Origin: Prorocentrum cordatum
Lineage: Eukaryota; Sar; Dinophyceae; Prorocentrales; Prorocentraceae
Direction: 5' to 3'
DNA length: 64,000 nt
NCBI GenBank assembly: GCA_963575745.1
Contig: CAUYUJ010014349.1
Span: forward strand, 126,001 to 190,000
Shown: piece by piece, positions 1 to 10,716 of the stretch
Layout: each line of letters starts with the position of its first letter
How positions within the stretch are numbered: position 1 is the stretch's first letter
Program-made: the position numbers and the translations under genes
The notes under the pieces: generated by a model
Database searches by the model: none
What the model saw: the letters and a program-made list of their open reading frames with translations, nothing else
Told to the model about the DNA's origin: nothing

Positions 1-429
1 CCAATCCGTTGGGGGCCCGCCCGCTCGGGGGTGAATTCAGTTAAGTTTGGAGGTCCCTATCTCAGCGGCTTTCCCATGGAAGCAAGTTGGGCTCATCTCC
101 TCTCGTTGGAGTAACCCGATCGCTCACATGATTCGTTCTTCGTCAGTGCGGTAATGTGTCTGAATTCAGGCGGACGGCTCCTTCGGCCCCATTTGTCTGC
201 CAGTTGGATGCAACACGTTCGCCAATGCATTGTCTCTTGGGCGAAGCGATCTCGCATTGCCACACGTATGCCGCAATGTTGATAGATCGGTTTTGCCACC
301 GTAGTTGAAATCAACATCGGGGAGCGGTGACGGGGCAGGAAGTGTATCGAAGACAGAACGTGGAAAGCTGCATAAGCAACAAGTTTCGGAGTTCCACGGT
401 GATTCTACAGGCTTACGCCACATCCGCCG
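1..429. other. No gene recognised
   Basis: Only short open frames in several overlapping phases are present, none with a recognisable motif. I see no repeat structure in this stretch. Confidence 0.5.
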
Positions 430-940
430 ACCCCTTGTATTTTTGCTGGGGGGGGGCAGGATCTTTGGAAAGACGTTATGAGAGCGCTTCGGGTTCGTAT
501 TCGGGGCCAGTCGGCTTGTTTTCGGGGCCTCTTGGGTGCATCTTGAGGCATCATGTTGCGCTCCTGGGTTGTGGTGCCGGACTCGCTCCCGTCCAAGGGC
601 GGGGTCGAGTCTTCGGTTTCTGGCTCCCGGGGGGATCATAGAGATTGATGCGCTTGGAGGCCGTCAGGTTGTAGGAGCATGGGCTCCTCTTCGCCGCGTG
701 TGCAATCGGTTGCCGAATTCTGGCTTGGGTGCACGTGTGAGACACAGCCAGTGATGGCTCCGGTAGGGGGTCGTTTGGGAGGCGTCTTGGAGCGTTTACT
801 GGGCCTGTGGGGGCCCTGCTGGGCCGTCCGCGGCGCTTTCACGGGCCGTCAGGGGACCATCTTGGACGGTCACGGCGTCGTCTTGGGGGGGGGTCAAATC
901 AGATTCGGGACCCTGGGGGACGGGGGCGGGGGGGGGGGAC
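430..940 (+). repeat. CTTGG-type dispersed repeat, diverged copy
   Basis: The stretch is built from loosely repeated 10-12 base units around CTTGG and GGGCC (for example between 770 and 900), like the better copies at 1848-2600, 21880-22480, 27350-27960, 57560-58290 and 59960-60380. No conserved end could be located for this copy. Open frames here are by-products of the repeat. Membership of the family is inferred from composition and unit shape. Confidence 0.45.
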
Positions 941-1132
941 AACCACTTATTTCACGGTCCTTGTCATTCCCGACAAGCGGGGGTCGGCGGATGACGGGAA
1001 GCGTCTTCGAGGAACGAGAAGCGAGCTGGACGTTTTGGCTGAATCCTCCTCAGATCAGTAAGAGATCTCTTAACTATAGGGGGTGGCGGGCCGCACGGTG
1101 TACCGGCTTAGCGGATTTCTCGGGATGGCGAT

Positions 1133-1848
1133 TTTACGTGAGACATCCTCACAAAAATGAGATCTTCGCGACATCGCGTTCAACAAAAACAAGCGTTTCG
1201 CTCGAGACATCCTCGAACAGTTGATGACAGCGAAATGTCGCCGTCTGTGAAAATGTGCGTTTCGCTCGGGACATCCTCGAAAAAATGAGGTGGCGACTGA
1301 AGTCTTTAACTAACTCTTATGTTACGACTTGCGATTTCGCTAGGGACATCCTCAGAAGACGAGCGGCAGCACGGCGGACCAGAACGAAGAGCACGGCAGA
1401 AAATTTGTATTTCGCTAGGGACATCCTCAACAAAATGAGATGTCCTCAACGTCGTCTTAGTATCGTTCTCGAAGTGCCTCAAGATGAGGAAATGAGAGGC
1501 CAAAAAGCACGTCAAGATGGCTGTCAGAACGATTGGGGGACTTCCGAAAATAGCGATTTCGCTAGGGACATCCTCAAAAAATGAAAACATACACCAGCAT
1601 CGACTTGAAAACTGTTGTTCTTACATAGTTTTGACTTTAATTCTGAAAAGGCTTCCAGACGGCCCAAGGCAGCCTTCACAAAATGTCGATTTCGCTAGGG
1701 ACATCCTCAAAACATTGATGCGTGCGACATCGCATCGTAATGATTTTCGGAGGGCATCAGGAAGCAAAAGAAGGCCACAACATGGCCCCAAGAGCGCCCT
1801 TCAGGTTGCTGAAAATAGTGATTTCGCTAGGGACATCTTCAAACAAAT
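1133..1848 (+). repeat. Array with spaced TTCGCTAGGGACATCCTC motif, first part
   Basis: A conserved core, best form TTCGCTAGGGACATCCTC followed by A-rich sequence and often ATGA, recurs at about 1133, 1197, 1261, 1336, 1411, 1558, 1691 and 1823. The sequence between cores is poorly conserved. Steps are 64, 64, 75, 75, 147, 133 and 132 bases, so the array is best read as a decayed tandem repeat of 64-75 base monomers in which some cores were lost. Some steps are multiples of three, so a short frame (1255-1584) repeats FARDIL four times. I do not regard that frame as a gene. Confidence 0.75.
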
Positions 1849-2600
1849 TCGCCGGCCCAACGGGCCAGAGGCGTGCTAAGATCTCCGGTGACTGCTTTAC
1901 AATCTTTCTACTTCGCGCGCGCGGGGCGGCCCCTGGGGGCCCCCGGGCGGAAAGTACCCCGGCAAGGTCCCGAGAGAGTCCCGGGAGGAGTCACCAGGGC
2001 GCTCCAGCAGCGCACCAACGCGGCTCCGAGACGTCCCCGAGAGCCCCAAGAAGGGCCAAGAGGCTTCCAAGAGGCCCCCAAGATGCTACATGAGGGGTCC
2101 GAGATGCCACAAGATCGCTCCAAGACGCCCACGATGGCCCCCAGACGCCCCAAGAGGCCTCCAAGAGCACTCCCGAGAGGGCCCCAAGAGGCAAAATTCA
2201 CTGCTTTTCCTTAGGTTTTGGAGAGATTTTGGCGTTTCCACCTTTTCGGCTTCACGACACCCCAAGACGGCCCAAGAGGCCCCCAAGACCGCCCCAAGAG
2301 GGCCCAAGAGGCCCCCAAGAGGGCCCCAAGACGGCCCAAGAGGGCTCCAAGACGGCCCAAGAGGCCTCCAAGACGGCCCAAGAGGGCCCCAAGAACGCCC
2401 CAAGAGGGACCCCAGGGGGGGAACACGAAACAATATTTCGAGCCCTCGGCCCTCAGAAGTCCCCAGGAGGAGGCCCCTAAGAGGCCCCAAGAGGCCCCCA
2501 ACAGGCCCTCAGGAGGCCCCCAAGAGGCCCCCAAGCGGCCCCAGGAGGCCACCCAAATGCCCCCCCGAGCACGCAAGCAAGTGCCAGCGACGCTACACTA
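1848..2600 (-). repeat. CTTGG-type dispersed repeat, copy with conserved end
   Basis: The end at 1853-1890 (ATTCGCCGGCCCAACGGGCC and a following GCGTGCTAAGATC) is shared, reverse-complemented, with 27910-27960 and about 58255-58295. The interior is dominated by 10-12 base CCAAGAGGCCC/CCAAGACGGCC units. A non-repetitive island near 2215-2262 matches the island of the 27.7-kb copy (shared CCTTTTCGGCTT). The copy sits between two parts of the spaced-motif array, so it may have inserted into it. It is probably a non-autonomous mobile element or repeat family; no coding capacity is credible. Confidence 0.7.
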
Positions 2601-2734
2601 TGGGCCGGCGGAATGAGCGAAGCGATTCAATAACAAATCCAACAACATCGTTTTGAACATTGCTGTTTCAACATCGTCTGGGGATCGCTCCTGAAAAGGC
2701 TTCTAGATGGTTTAAGCCAGTCATCTAAAAATGA

Positions 2735-3110
2735 CGATTTCGATAGGGACATCCTGAAAAAATGAATGTGTGTCACATCGGACTGTAACGGTTTTGTAAG
2801 GCATCAAGAAGGCCCCCAAAGGCCCCAAACAAGCCCAAATTTGACCCCCAGGAGCGCCCTCGAGACGATTAAAAATGGCGATTTCGCCTGAGACATCCTT
2901 ACACACATGAAATGTTCACAACATCGATTTCATCAAAAATTAGCGTTTCGCCTGAGACATCCCTTAAACATGGGAAGCCGCGAATTCGATAGATGTTCAA
3001 ACACTAGCGTCTCGCCTGAGACATTCTAACAAACATGATATCTTGGAGTGGCGTTTTTACTACCTCTCGTGTTAAACATCGCGCTCTCGCTGCATACATC
3101 CTCAAACAAA
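2735..3110 (+). repeat. Array with spaced GACATCC motif, second part
   Basis: Further cores of the array seen at 1133-1848 lie at about 2739, 2883, 2947, 3011 and 3086, with steps of 144, 64, 64 and 75 bases. These are the same step sizes as in the first part. The cores here are mostly the TTCGCCTGAGACATCC variant. Confidence 0.7.
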
Positions 3111-3139
3111 TCGGGCGGAGCATGGCCGGCGAAAACAGA

Positions 3140-5325
3140 GCAAGGCAGAGAATGAGCAGTTCTGCCGTGCTCCTTCGCTCACGGGGTCTATTCTGCAATG
3201 CTCGTTGTTTTTTTGTTGTGCCGTGCTCCTTCGCTCTACGGGCCTATTCTGCCATGCTCCTGGCCATTTTCTGTCACAATCCTTTGTTCTTTGGGCTTAC
3301 GATGCCGTGCTCCTGGTCGTTTTCTGCCGTGCTCCTTAGCTCTTGGGGCATATTCTGCCGTGCTCCTCCGCTTTCGGGGTTTATTCTGCCGTGCTCCTTG
3401 TGTTTTTCTTGCATACTCCTTCTTCCTTGGGGCGTATTATGCTGTATTATTGCATCTATCTTGCCGTGCTCCTTAGCTCTCGCGGTCCATTCTGCCGTGC
3501 TCCTGGTCACTGGTCGTGTTTTGCAATGCTCCTTCTTTCCTGGCGCCTATTCTGCCGTGCTCCTCAGCTCTTGGGATCTTTTATGCCGTGCTCCTGTTCT
3601 TTTTTTCTGTTATGCTCCTTCGCTCCTGGAGCCTAATTTGCCGTGCTCCTTCGCTCTTGGGGTCTATCCAAAGCCGAACGAAGGGACCTTCTTCCTGTCA
3701 TGCTCCTGCGCTCCTCTGCCGCAAGCGTCTCGCATTTCTGCCGTGCTCCTTCCTTTTTGGGGTCTATCTGCCGTTCTCTTTAGCGCATGGGGTATACTCT
3801 GCCGTCTGGTCTTCTTCCGCCGTACTCCTTCGCTCTTCGGGCCTGTTCTGCCGTGCTCCTGGTGTTTTTTCTGCCGTCCTCCTTAGCTCTTGGTTTCTAC
3901 TCTGCCGTGCTCCTGGTCTTTTTGGTGGCCGTTCTCCTTCGCTCTTGGGGCCTCTTCTGCCGTGCTCCTTAGCTCTTGGGGTCTATTCTGCCGTGCTCCT
4001 GTTGTTGTTCTGCCGTGTTCCTTCGCTCTTGGGGCCTCTTCTGCCGTGCTCCTCAGCTCTTGGGGTCTATTCTGCCGTGCTCCTGTGTTTTTTTCTGCCG
4101 TGCTTTTTCGCTCATGGGGCCTATTCTGCCGTGCTCCTGGTCTTTTCTCTGCCGTGTTCCTTAGCTTTGGGGTCTATTCTGCCGTGGTCCTGGTCGTTTT
4201 CTGCCGTGCCCCTGAGCTCTGGGGGTCTATTCTGCCGTGCTCCTGGTCATTTTCTGCCGTGCTTCTTCGCATTTGGGGCATCTTCTGCCGTGCTCCTTGT
4301 CTCGTGGGTTCTATTCTGCCGTGCTCCTCGTCGTTTTCTGGTTTGCTCCTTCGCTCTTCGGGCCTATTCTGCCGTGCTCCTGGTTGTTTCTGTCGTACTC
4401 CTTGGCTCATCGGGCCTTTTCTGCTGTGTTTCGGTATGTTCTGCCGTGCTCCTTCGCTCTTGGGGCCTATTCTGCCGTGCTCCTGGTCTTTTTTTCTGGC
4501 GTCTTTTTCGCTCTTGGGGCCTATTACGCCGTGCTCCTTAGCCCTTGGGGTCTATTCTGCCGTGCTCCTGGTCTTTTTCTGCCGTGCTCGGCAGCTCTTG
4601 GAGTCTATTCTGCCATGCTCCTGGTTTGTTTCCGACGTGCTCCTTCGCTCATGGGGCCTATTCTGCTGTGCTCCTGGTCTTTGTCTGCCGTGCTCCTGCT
4701 TTTTTTTTGACGTGCTCCTTCGCACTCGGGACATATTCTGCCGTGTTCCTTGTCTCTTTGGGTTCTATTATGCTGTGCTCCTCGTCTTTTTCTGGTTTGC
4801 TCCTTCGCTCTTGGGGTCTATTTTCCCGCACCCCTTCAGCTCTCGGGGTCTACTCTGGCGTGTTTCTTTTTTTTTGTCTGCCGTGCTCCTTCGCTCTTGG
4901 GGCCTATTCTGCCCTGCTCCTGGTCATTCTCTGCCGTGCTCCTTAGCTTTTGGGGTCTATCTTGCCGTGCTCCTGGTCTTTCTCTGCCGTATTCCTTCGC
5001 ACTTGATCCATATCCAGCCCTGCTCCTTAGCTCCTGGGGTCTATTCTGCCGTGCTCCTGGTCTTTTTCTGCCGTGCTCCTTAGCTCTTGGGGCCTAATCT
5101 GCCGTGCTCTTGGTCTTTGTCCTGCCTGCTCCTTAGCTCTTGAGGTCTATTATGCCGTGCTCCTGGTCATTATCTGCCCTGCTCCTTAGCTTTTGGGGTG
5201 TATTCTGCCGTACTCATTTGCTCTTGGGGACTATTCAGCCGTGTTCCTTGTCTTTCTCTGCCGTGCTCCTTCGCTCTTGGGGCCTATTCTGCCGTGCTCC
5301 TGATTTTTTTCTGCCGTGTGCGCCC
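3140..5325 (+). repeat. TCTGCCGTGCTCC satellite array
   Basis: About 2.2 kb of degenerate tandem repeat. Each roughly 50-60 base unit holds two copies of TCTGCCGTGCTCC, one followed by TTCGCTCTTGGGGCCTAT and the other by TGGTCTTTTT. Long open frames exist in all three forward phases (3035-3886, 3516-4541, 3890-5083) and encode monotonous Ser/Cys/Leu/Trp repeats. Open frames in every phase are what a repeat poor in stop triplets gives, so I call it non-coding satellite DNA. A 60-base non-satellite interruption lies near 3665-3735. Confidence 0.9.
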
Positions 5326-5369
5326 AGAAGCTCTGCCAAAACGATCACCGCGACGATCCGCACGGCAGA

Positions 5370-5480
5370 CACAGGAACACGGCAGAACACACAGAGCACA
5401 CAGAGGCACGGCAGAACACAGAAGCACGGCAGAACAGGAGCACGGCAGAACACACAGGAGCACAGCACAACACACCCCGC
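5370..5480 (-). repeat. Inverted block of the same satellite core
   Basis: Directly after the satellite the core appears on the opposite strand: GCACGGCAGAACA recurs between 5378 and 5465, the reverse complement of the TCTGCCGTGC core. About 40 bases without the repeat separate the two orientations, so the array end can fold back. Confidence 0.8.
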
Positions 5481-5625
5481 ACGCACGCCGACACGCGCGC
5501 CACGGCATACTTGCGCGGCATAACAACAAAAGAGCATTTTCCACATGCTTGGTGGACTAAAGCGACGCTTCCCGTTCTTGTCCGGTCAGGTTGCTTGCAC
5601 CAGTGTTTAGGATCATTTTCCCTCG

Positions 5626-8600
5626 GTGGAGTCACCCCGCCCCCCGGCGTGCGAGAGGGAAACCGTGCCTGGGGACTTCCTTCCCCCCCTCCATCCCTCC
5701 CTCCCGCCTCGTCGCCCTTGGCCACCGCGCCACACCATGGCCCAAACAGCGACGTCTTCACAAGCGTGGCCAGCATACCGCGGATCGACGGATCCGTTGT
5801 TGGCGGCAAAACATTTACGGCGCGGTCAGACCAGGACGGAGCAGCGCGGCCATAGCAATGTCGTTCCTGAGTCGTCCAGGCCAGAACGTAAAACGCAGGA
5901 GTTTTTGGGTGTCTGGGTTCAAAGGGGCAGGAGTTCTGACATAACGACGTGCGCCCGTGGAGCAAGCGTATGCAGCGAGTGGTACCACTGGCGCATTGCC
6001 CAGATAAATGACGATATGCCCCATTGCAACAGTTTCTTTCCGCGCACGGCGTGGCTGATAGATCGTCGAGTCGCGTTGTGTCAGGGTATCCTGCGAGTCC
6101 GTGACATGCCCCGAGCAGGTCGGAAGAACATGGCGGGTTGCCCGCACGGACCCTTGAACGAGAAGAATGTGATTTGCACCCTCCCGGCCATGCTGAGTGG
6201 TGCCGTGGGCCGCGGGTTTAAGTTTGAACGGCGACCTGAAAACTCCATACGGGATCCCGGTCACAGGCCACGCGCGACGAGTATAATTTGCGGAGAGCGC
6301 CGTTGGGAGACCGACCACCCCATGGACATGGTGCTGGCGGCGCAGCGAGCGCAGAATGCCGCGGCGGGGTACGCTGTGGATTACCAGTGCAAGCGGTGCA
6401 CCCCGTCGTTCGATGAGGCGATCAAGCGAGGGCGCCACGCGTTGGCGGAACAGACGAAAGACAGGACCGCGGCGCATCGGGCGAATATACACGTGAAGAG
6501 GTTCCTCAGTGACATGTGCGGAAGAGGCGTGGTGCTGTCGGCGCAGGAGAGCTCGAACTTGCGCGCGTGCAGGGACCCCAGGGGCGTGACTGCGGCCGAG
6601 AGCAGCAATATTGGGAACACAGCTCTGGTGCCGGGGGCTGAGGTCGCGCGCGCGGCGGAGGCGGGGCGGGCGCTGCCGCGGCCGCGTCGGGGACGTTGAA
6701 GGCGGATCGGCGGAGGGTTTGAAGAGAGGGCGGGTTGTTCCGAAAGCCTTTTGTATTTGTATGGAATGCGTCCTGTAGACGAACCGGGAGCGCCCGACCT
6801 GGCGTTCTTGTCGCTGCGCGGATATCTGCTGCGCTGGCGCGTAGAACTGGGGGCGCATCCGTGGTGAGTGGGGCTATCGGCAGCTGCCAGTGATGAGTAC
6901 ACGGCGACTTTGACGGAGTCGGGCTTGCAGGAAGTTCGCGATGCAGACGGCGAGGAAGCTGCCGCGGGAGAATCTGGGGGCTCGCAGAGGGCGCGGTTGG
7001 CTGCGGGAGTGGGCAGCGTGGTGTTCTGAAGGAGGGCGGTCGCCATGGGCGGGCGCCGTTCCAGGGTGCCCCTGCCGACGCGGGAACGCTGAGGCTCGCG
7101 TGGGTTTTGGCGCAGGGCGGGCGCCCGAGGAATCAGTGCCCCCGCGGGGCGCCGCGGCCGAAGCGCGAGGCAGGGGAAGGAGAGCGGGGCGGGCTCCTGC
7201 TGATGGCGTATTTCCGAGCGCTTACATAGCGGGGGGATGTGGAGCGCGAGGCGCTGCGCCTGCGGGATCTCCACGGGGCGCTCGGGGCGCGGGGAGAGGC
7301 GTCGTTGGATTGGAAAGGAAAGGCGCGCCGTGCGAAGAGACGCAGAGGTGCGTTCAGATTTGCATGGGCGTCGTGGACCTACGACCAGTCGCGGGCGAAG
7401 CCCTTGCGACGCGCGAGCACGCGCTGTGTAGCGACGAAAGTTGGACCCGGGAGTTGTCGACGCGGTCGCGAGGCAAAATGCGCGCGTCGGGGGCGCGCCC
7501 CTGGAGAGAAGGCAGACGGATAAACGCAGCTGTAGGGGGGCGGAAAATGATCGAGTCGCGAAGCGACGTCCAGGGGCGAGGCCGCGCGGCGCGGACATAT
7601 GCGGCGGAAGAGCGGCGGGCGCAGGAAGCGCGGGGGGGCGGGGCGTTGGCGCGCGGCGACGCGGCAGTCCTGCGGGCGCAAGCGGCGGCGGCGGCGTCGA
7701 GGTCCCGAGACGGAACGGGCGCGGGCGGGGCTGCCGGAAGGAGACCCGCAGGTGGCGGTGGGAAAGCAGACGTCTGCGTCCAGCGGGTCTAGCGCGCGCA
7801 GGTGGAGTAACAGGCGCGCGGGGGGCGGGCTGAGCGCGGGCCAGCGAGGCGTCGTGGAGAAGGTGGCCGATCGGGTTCTGGAGCAGGAGTTCTCGGCCCC
7901 CGCGATGGGTGGGGCGGCGGGGCAGCGTCGCGCCGACATGGGGCCGCTCCCGCGGGTGCTCCACGGCGGGCCAGGGACTGGGAATAGCTTCGCCATAGAC
8001 AAGATCAGGAAGGCGCTGTTCGAGAAGGAGATGGGGTGGGCGCGCGGCGCAGACCTCCAGGTCGCAGCGCTGCAGGCAACAAGCGCGCCAGCCCTCGACG
8101 GGAACGCGATCCACAGTGCGGTCGGCATGGGCGCGGGCAGGACGAGGCGGCCGCGCGCCGGGGTCGAGGGGAGCGCCGAGGTCGAAGAAGAAGAATACGC
8201 AAGAGGAGGTGGCCGGGCAACGGATGTCGCAGAAGACGTGGCTCATCGCGCACGAGGTGAGCATGGCGAGCGCGAATTTACTGGCAGAGCTCGGTTCGCA
8301 CCTGCGGTCGTGCATGTCAGCGGCAGGCGTCGCGAAGGCGCGGGAATCCGGCGCGTGGGCTGGCCGCTCGGGGGCGTGGGCGCGTTGTCCTGCTGAGATC
8401 CCCATCAACTGGGGCCGCCGTCGGGAATGGCAATCAATGCGCGGCCCACGTCCGATGTCAAGCGCGCGAGGAAGTGCGCGCAGGGGGCCGTTGATGACCA
8501 CGGTCAGCGCATCTCCTTGGGAGTAGAAGGCGACTTGGCAACGCATGGGATAACGGAGTTGACCGAATGCAAGCGCGTGGAAGAGCAGGGCGATTGCGCC

Positions 8601-8690
8601 CATGGGGTGTAAGACGAGTTTCGCCGCGGAGCGCTGACGGAACGGACGCGCATGCTCTTGCGCGGCAGGCAGAAATCCGACAACGCGCAA
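5626..8690 (+). pseudogene. PIF1-type helicase transposon (Helitron-like), 5' half, decayed
   Basis: The first frame (to the TGA at 6697-6699) carries segments I recognise from dinoflagellate PIF1-helicase elements: CPHGPLNEKNV, ICGERRWETD and AAQRAQNAAAGYAVDY at residues of about 180-260. The same frame continues past the TGA with YGMRPVDEPGAPDLAFLSL (about 6760) to another TGA near 6865. After frame changes, SF1B helicase motif I appears as LHGGPGTGNSFAIDKIRKAL (about 7958-8015), where the Walker A lysine is Asn. Motif II appears as WLIAHEVSMASANLLAEL (about 8237-8290), where the usual DE is HE. A further helicase segment, GITELTECKRVEE, lies near 8550. Stops, frame changes and lost catalytic residues make it a dead copy. 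Its 3' half is at 19590-20579. The assignment to Helitrons rather than another PIF1-bearing family is inference. A long minus-strand open frame (6381-8882) is a GC-rich shadow. Confidence 0.75.
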
Positions 8691-8699
8691 GAGTGACTC

Positions 8700-9410
8700 T
8701 TCGCCGGAGTGGCCTTTGGCGTTGGTCCAAAGGGGTTCGTTTTTTTTGTTCTTTGTAGAATGAGCTCGACCTCGCGCCGGCGCCCGGATCGCACGATTGC
8801 GCTTGCGTCTGGGCGCGCCAGGTTTGGGCCCACCTTTTGCTATCAACGGAAACGCACGCGCGTCGCATTTCGTAGCTCGCATTGCATACCCGAGGGGGGC
8901 CAGTCGACCGGGCGGCGCGCTTTCCGGCCTGGGGCCAGTCCCGAATCCAAATCCAAATCCAAAATCGTCTGTCTAGAATATGTGTGGATATTTGGATATC
9001 TTTGAATATCTGTCTTTGAATATGTTTGAATCTGTTTTTTCATCCGAGCCAAGGGGGGTCTGTAGTATTATAAGTTTTCATGATATACTCCACCATATTC
9101 CAGGCTCGGATCGGATGGGGCTAGTTTTGGCCACGGCCCTGGGCCTAGTCACGCGCCATCGCGATGCAGCCCGGCAGTGCCAGACCCCATCGCGGTGGCC
9201 CCCGGCAGCGTCTGCTGCCGAAGCGCTTTCGAAGTGCCATTCGGGGCGCTCGAATTCAATTGGCGGAATTCCGCGGTTGCCCGCTGGCACTACGCAAATT
9301 TCGAGTGGCGCCCCGCCGATCGTTGACGCGGCGCGGCAAGGCCGTCTTGCGCGATTGCGTTGGGCCCCCACGGGCGCCCCTGAAGCCGCGCGCCAAAGGT
9401 CACTCTAGCC
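8700..9410. other. Junction region between helicase relic and LINE, no gene seen
   Basis: Helicase similarity fades by about 8690 and the LINE leader starts at 9411. Between them lie an AT-rich patch (about 8945-9080, with repeated AATCCAAATCC and TTTGAATATCTG) and GC-rich sequence without a recognisable product. The exact insertion point of the LINE in the helicase cannot be fixed by eye. Confidence 0.5.
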
Positions 9411-9447
9411 TCCGTAGCCGTTTTGGCTCAAGCCAGTTTGGTTCAAG
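9411..9447 (+). other. Relict dinoflagellate spliced leader plus truncated second leader
   Basis: Positions 9411-9432 match the 22-nt dinoSL (consensus begins DCCGTAGCC and ends TTTTGGCTCAAG) with a single difference, G for A at 9420. It is immediately followed at 9433-9447 by CCAGTTTGGTTCAAG, which matches the last 15 nt of the leader at 13 of 15 bases. A functional SL RNA gene would carry a GT donor directly after the leader. Here there is none, so this is genomic relict from a trans-spliced, reverse-transcribed mRNA. A truncated inner leader is what is expected when an older genomic leader is trans-spliced again at its own internal AG. It marks the 5' end of the LINE transcript. Confidence 0.9.
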
Positions 9448-9702
9448 TTTCAAACCTTGCCCCGAGGCTTGTAGCTCGGCTGCGGCCGAGGGGCGGGCTC
9501 GAGAGCCGCTTTCGGTCGACAGCTGACCGCGCGTGCCACGCGTGCGCGAGATGCCGCCATGCCTTGCGTGCTCTGCCTGCTGCGATGCTGGTGCCGCCGC
9601 TAGGATATACCTCTCCAGCCTCTGCAAGGCGCATTTCCCCGGTCTCTCTCCCCAGGGCAGAGATAAAGCTCAGGGGCGAGGACAAGGCAGGGGCGGACCA
9701 AC

Positions 9703-10716
9703 GTGGAGGGCAAGAAGGGGAAGTTGCGCGGGGCGGCCGATGCCGCGGGAGGGGTGGCCCCCGTTGCCCCTGTGTCTGCCGCTGCCGCCGCTCGCCCCTC
9801 TCTCTCTGCACCCGAGCACTCCCATCGGCCGTTGTTCTATGAGCAGTTTATTCGGGCTCCTTTGTCTGATTCCGTTTGTGCACGTTGTGGTCTGATGTTT
9901 ATGGTGAAGATTTCGGATGCGAGGATGATGCGTTTGATAACGATGGTCCTTTCGCCCTGCGCGATGACCCGATGGCTGCGGTTGCCGACCATGAAGCCCC
10001 CAGTTAGACTGAGCAGACTTGTTTGGTTGCCTTCGAAGTCCCCCTGTCTCTCTGTTCGAAGTCAGCGAGAGTTTGGCCGTCTTCTGTCCGAGCTTGCGGA
10101 TGCCGTTGAGAAGACGCCCGCGCTCTCCATTCCTCAGCAGCGTGCCCGCTTTTTACAGCGAGTTCGGCGGCATGCTTGGAAGGTGGAGAAGGCTGCTGTT
10201 ACGTCGGGGCAGATTGAACAGGGATTGTCCGACATTCTTTCCAGGAAGGGTTCGTGGGAGGTCAAGCGCGGGCGCTTCCAGACAGAATGCGAACTGTGGC
10301 AGAGCCGTCTCGAATCTCTTCCTGTTCCAGAGCCTGTTATTGAACCAGAGTCTGGCGACTTGCCAGACGCGTGTAAGACCCTCCTCAGGAACCTCCCAAA
10401 GTCCTCCATGTAGATGACTGGGTCTGCTCGTGCCCTGGGACAGATGGTGGAGCTGTCCGCTGCAGTTCAGTGTACTCCTGCTTTGGATCGTCCTGTCGGT
10501 TGGCCTCGTCGCTCGCCTTCTCGTTCGGCGTCGGCAGCAGCGTCGCAGCAGGCAGCGGGCGCACCAGCAATTGCAACAGCAGTTTCAATGAAAGTCGACT
10601 CCCGCCCAGTACCCGGAGCGGGCTTGGCACCTTCGCGTGGGCCAGCCGAGGCGCCTCGCAAGAAAGCGTCTCTCGCTCCCGAACAATGGGCCGACTCTGC
10701 CCCAAAATGGTTATGA
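9703..10716 (+). pseudogene. LINE N-terminal ORF with one in-frame TAG
   Basis: One reading frame runs from 9703 to 10716, broken only by a TAG at 10411-10413, which is followed at once by ATG. The N-terminal part is Ala/Pro-rich. A helical charged segment (about residues 120-220, including EFGRLLSELADAVEKTP and QRVRRHAWKVEKAAV) could be a coiled-coil or nucleic-acid-binding ORF1-like region. I do not recognise a named domain. Its place directly behind the leader relict suggests it was the first ORF of the LINE. The listed frame may start at a non-AUG codon, so the true start is not determined. Confidence 0.5.

Noticed and set aside
1255-1584. Small protein with four FARDIL repeats
   Set aside because: The motif is the translation of the spaced DNA core. 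Phase is kept over only part of the array and lost at later steps.
2086-2656. Gly/Leu/Trp/Ser- or Pro/Arg/Lys-rich proteins over CTTGG-type repeats (also at 22.0, 27.3 and 60.0 kb)
   Set aside because: They are translations of a short repeat in several phases and both strands.
1133-3110. CRISPR-like array
   Set aside because: The repeats are spaced, but spacing is 64/75 bases or multiples, cores are degenerate, and the context is eukaryotic with no cas genes.
3516-5083. 341- and 397-residue frames with SAVLLRSWGLFCRAP repeats
   Set aside because: All three forward phases are open over the satellite with equivalent repeats, so openness reflects unit composition, not a gene.
6381-8882. 833-residue open frame on the minus strand
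   Set aside because: It is Pro/Arg/Ala-rich without motifs and antisense to the recognisable helicase segments. GC-rich DNA poor in A/T makes such frames by chance.
9411-9432. Functional SL RNA gene
   Set aside because: There is no GT donor directly after the leader and no Sm-type site. A partial second leader follows instead.
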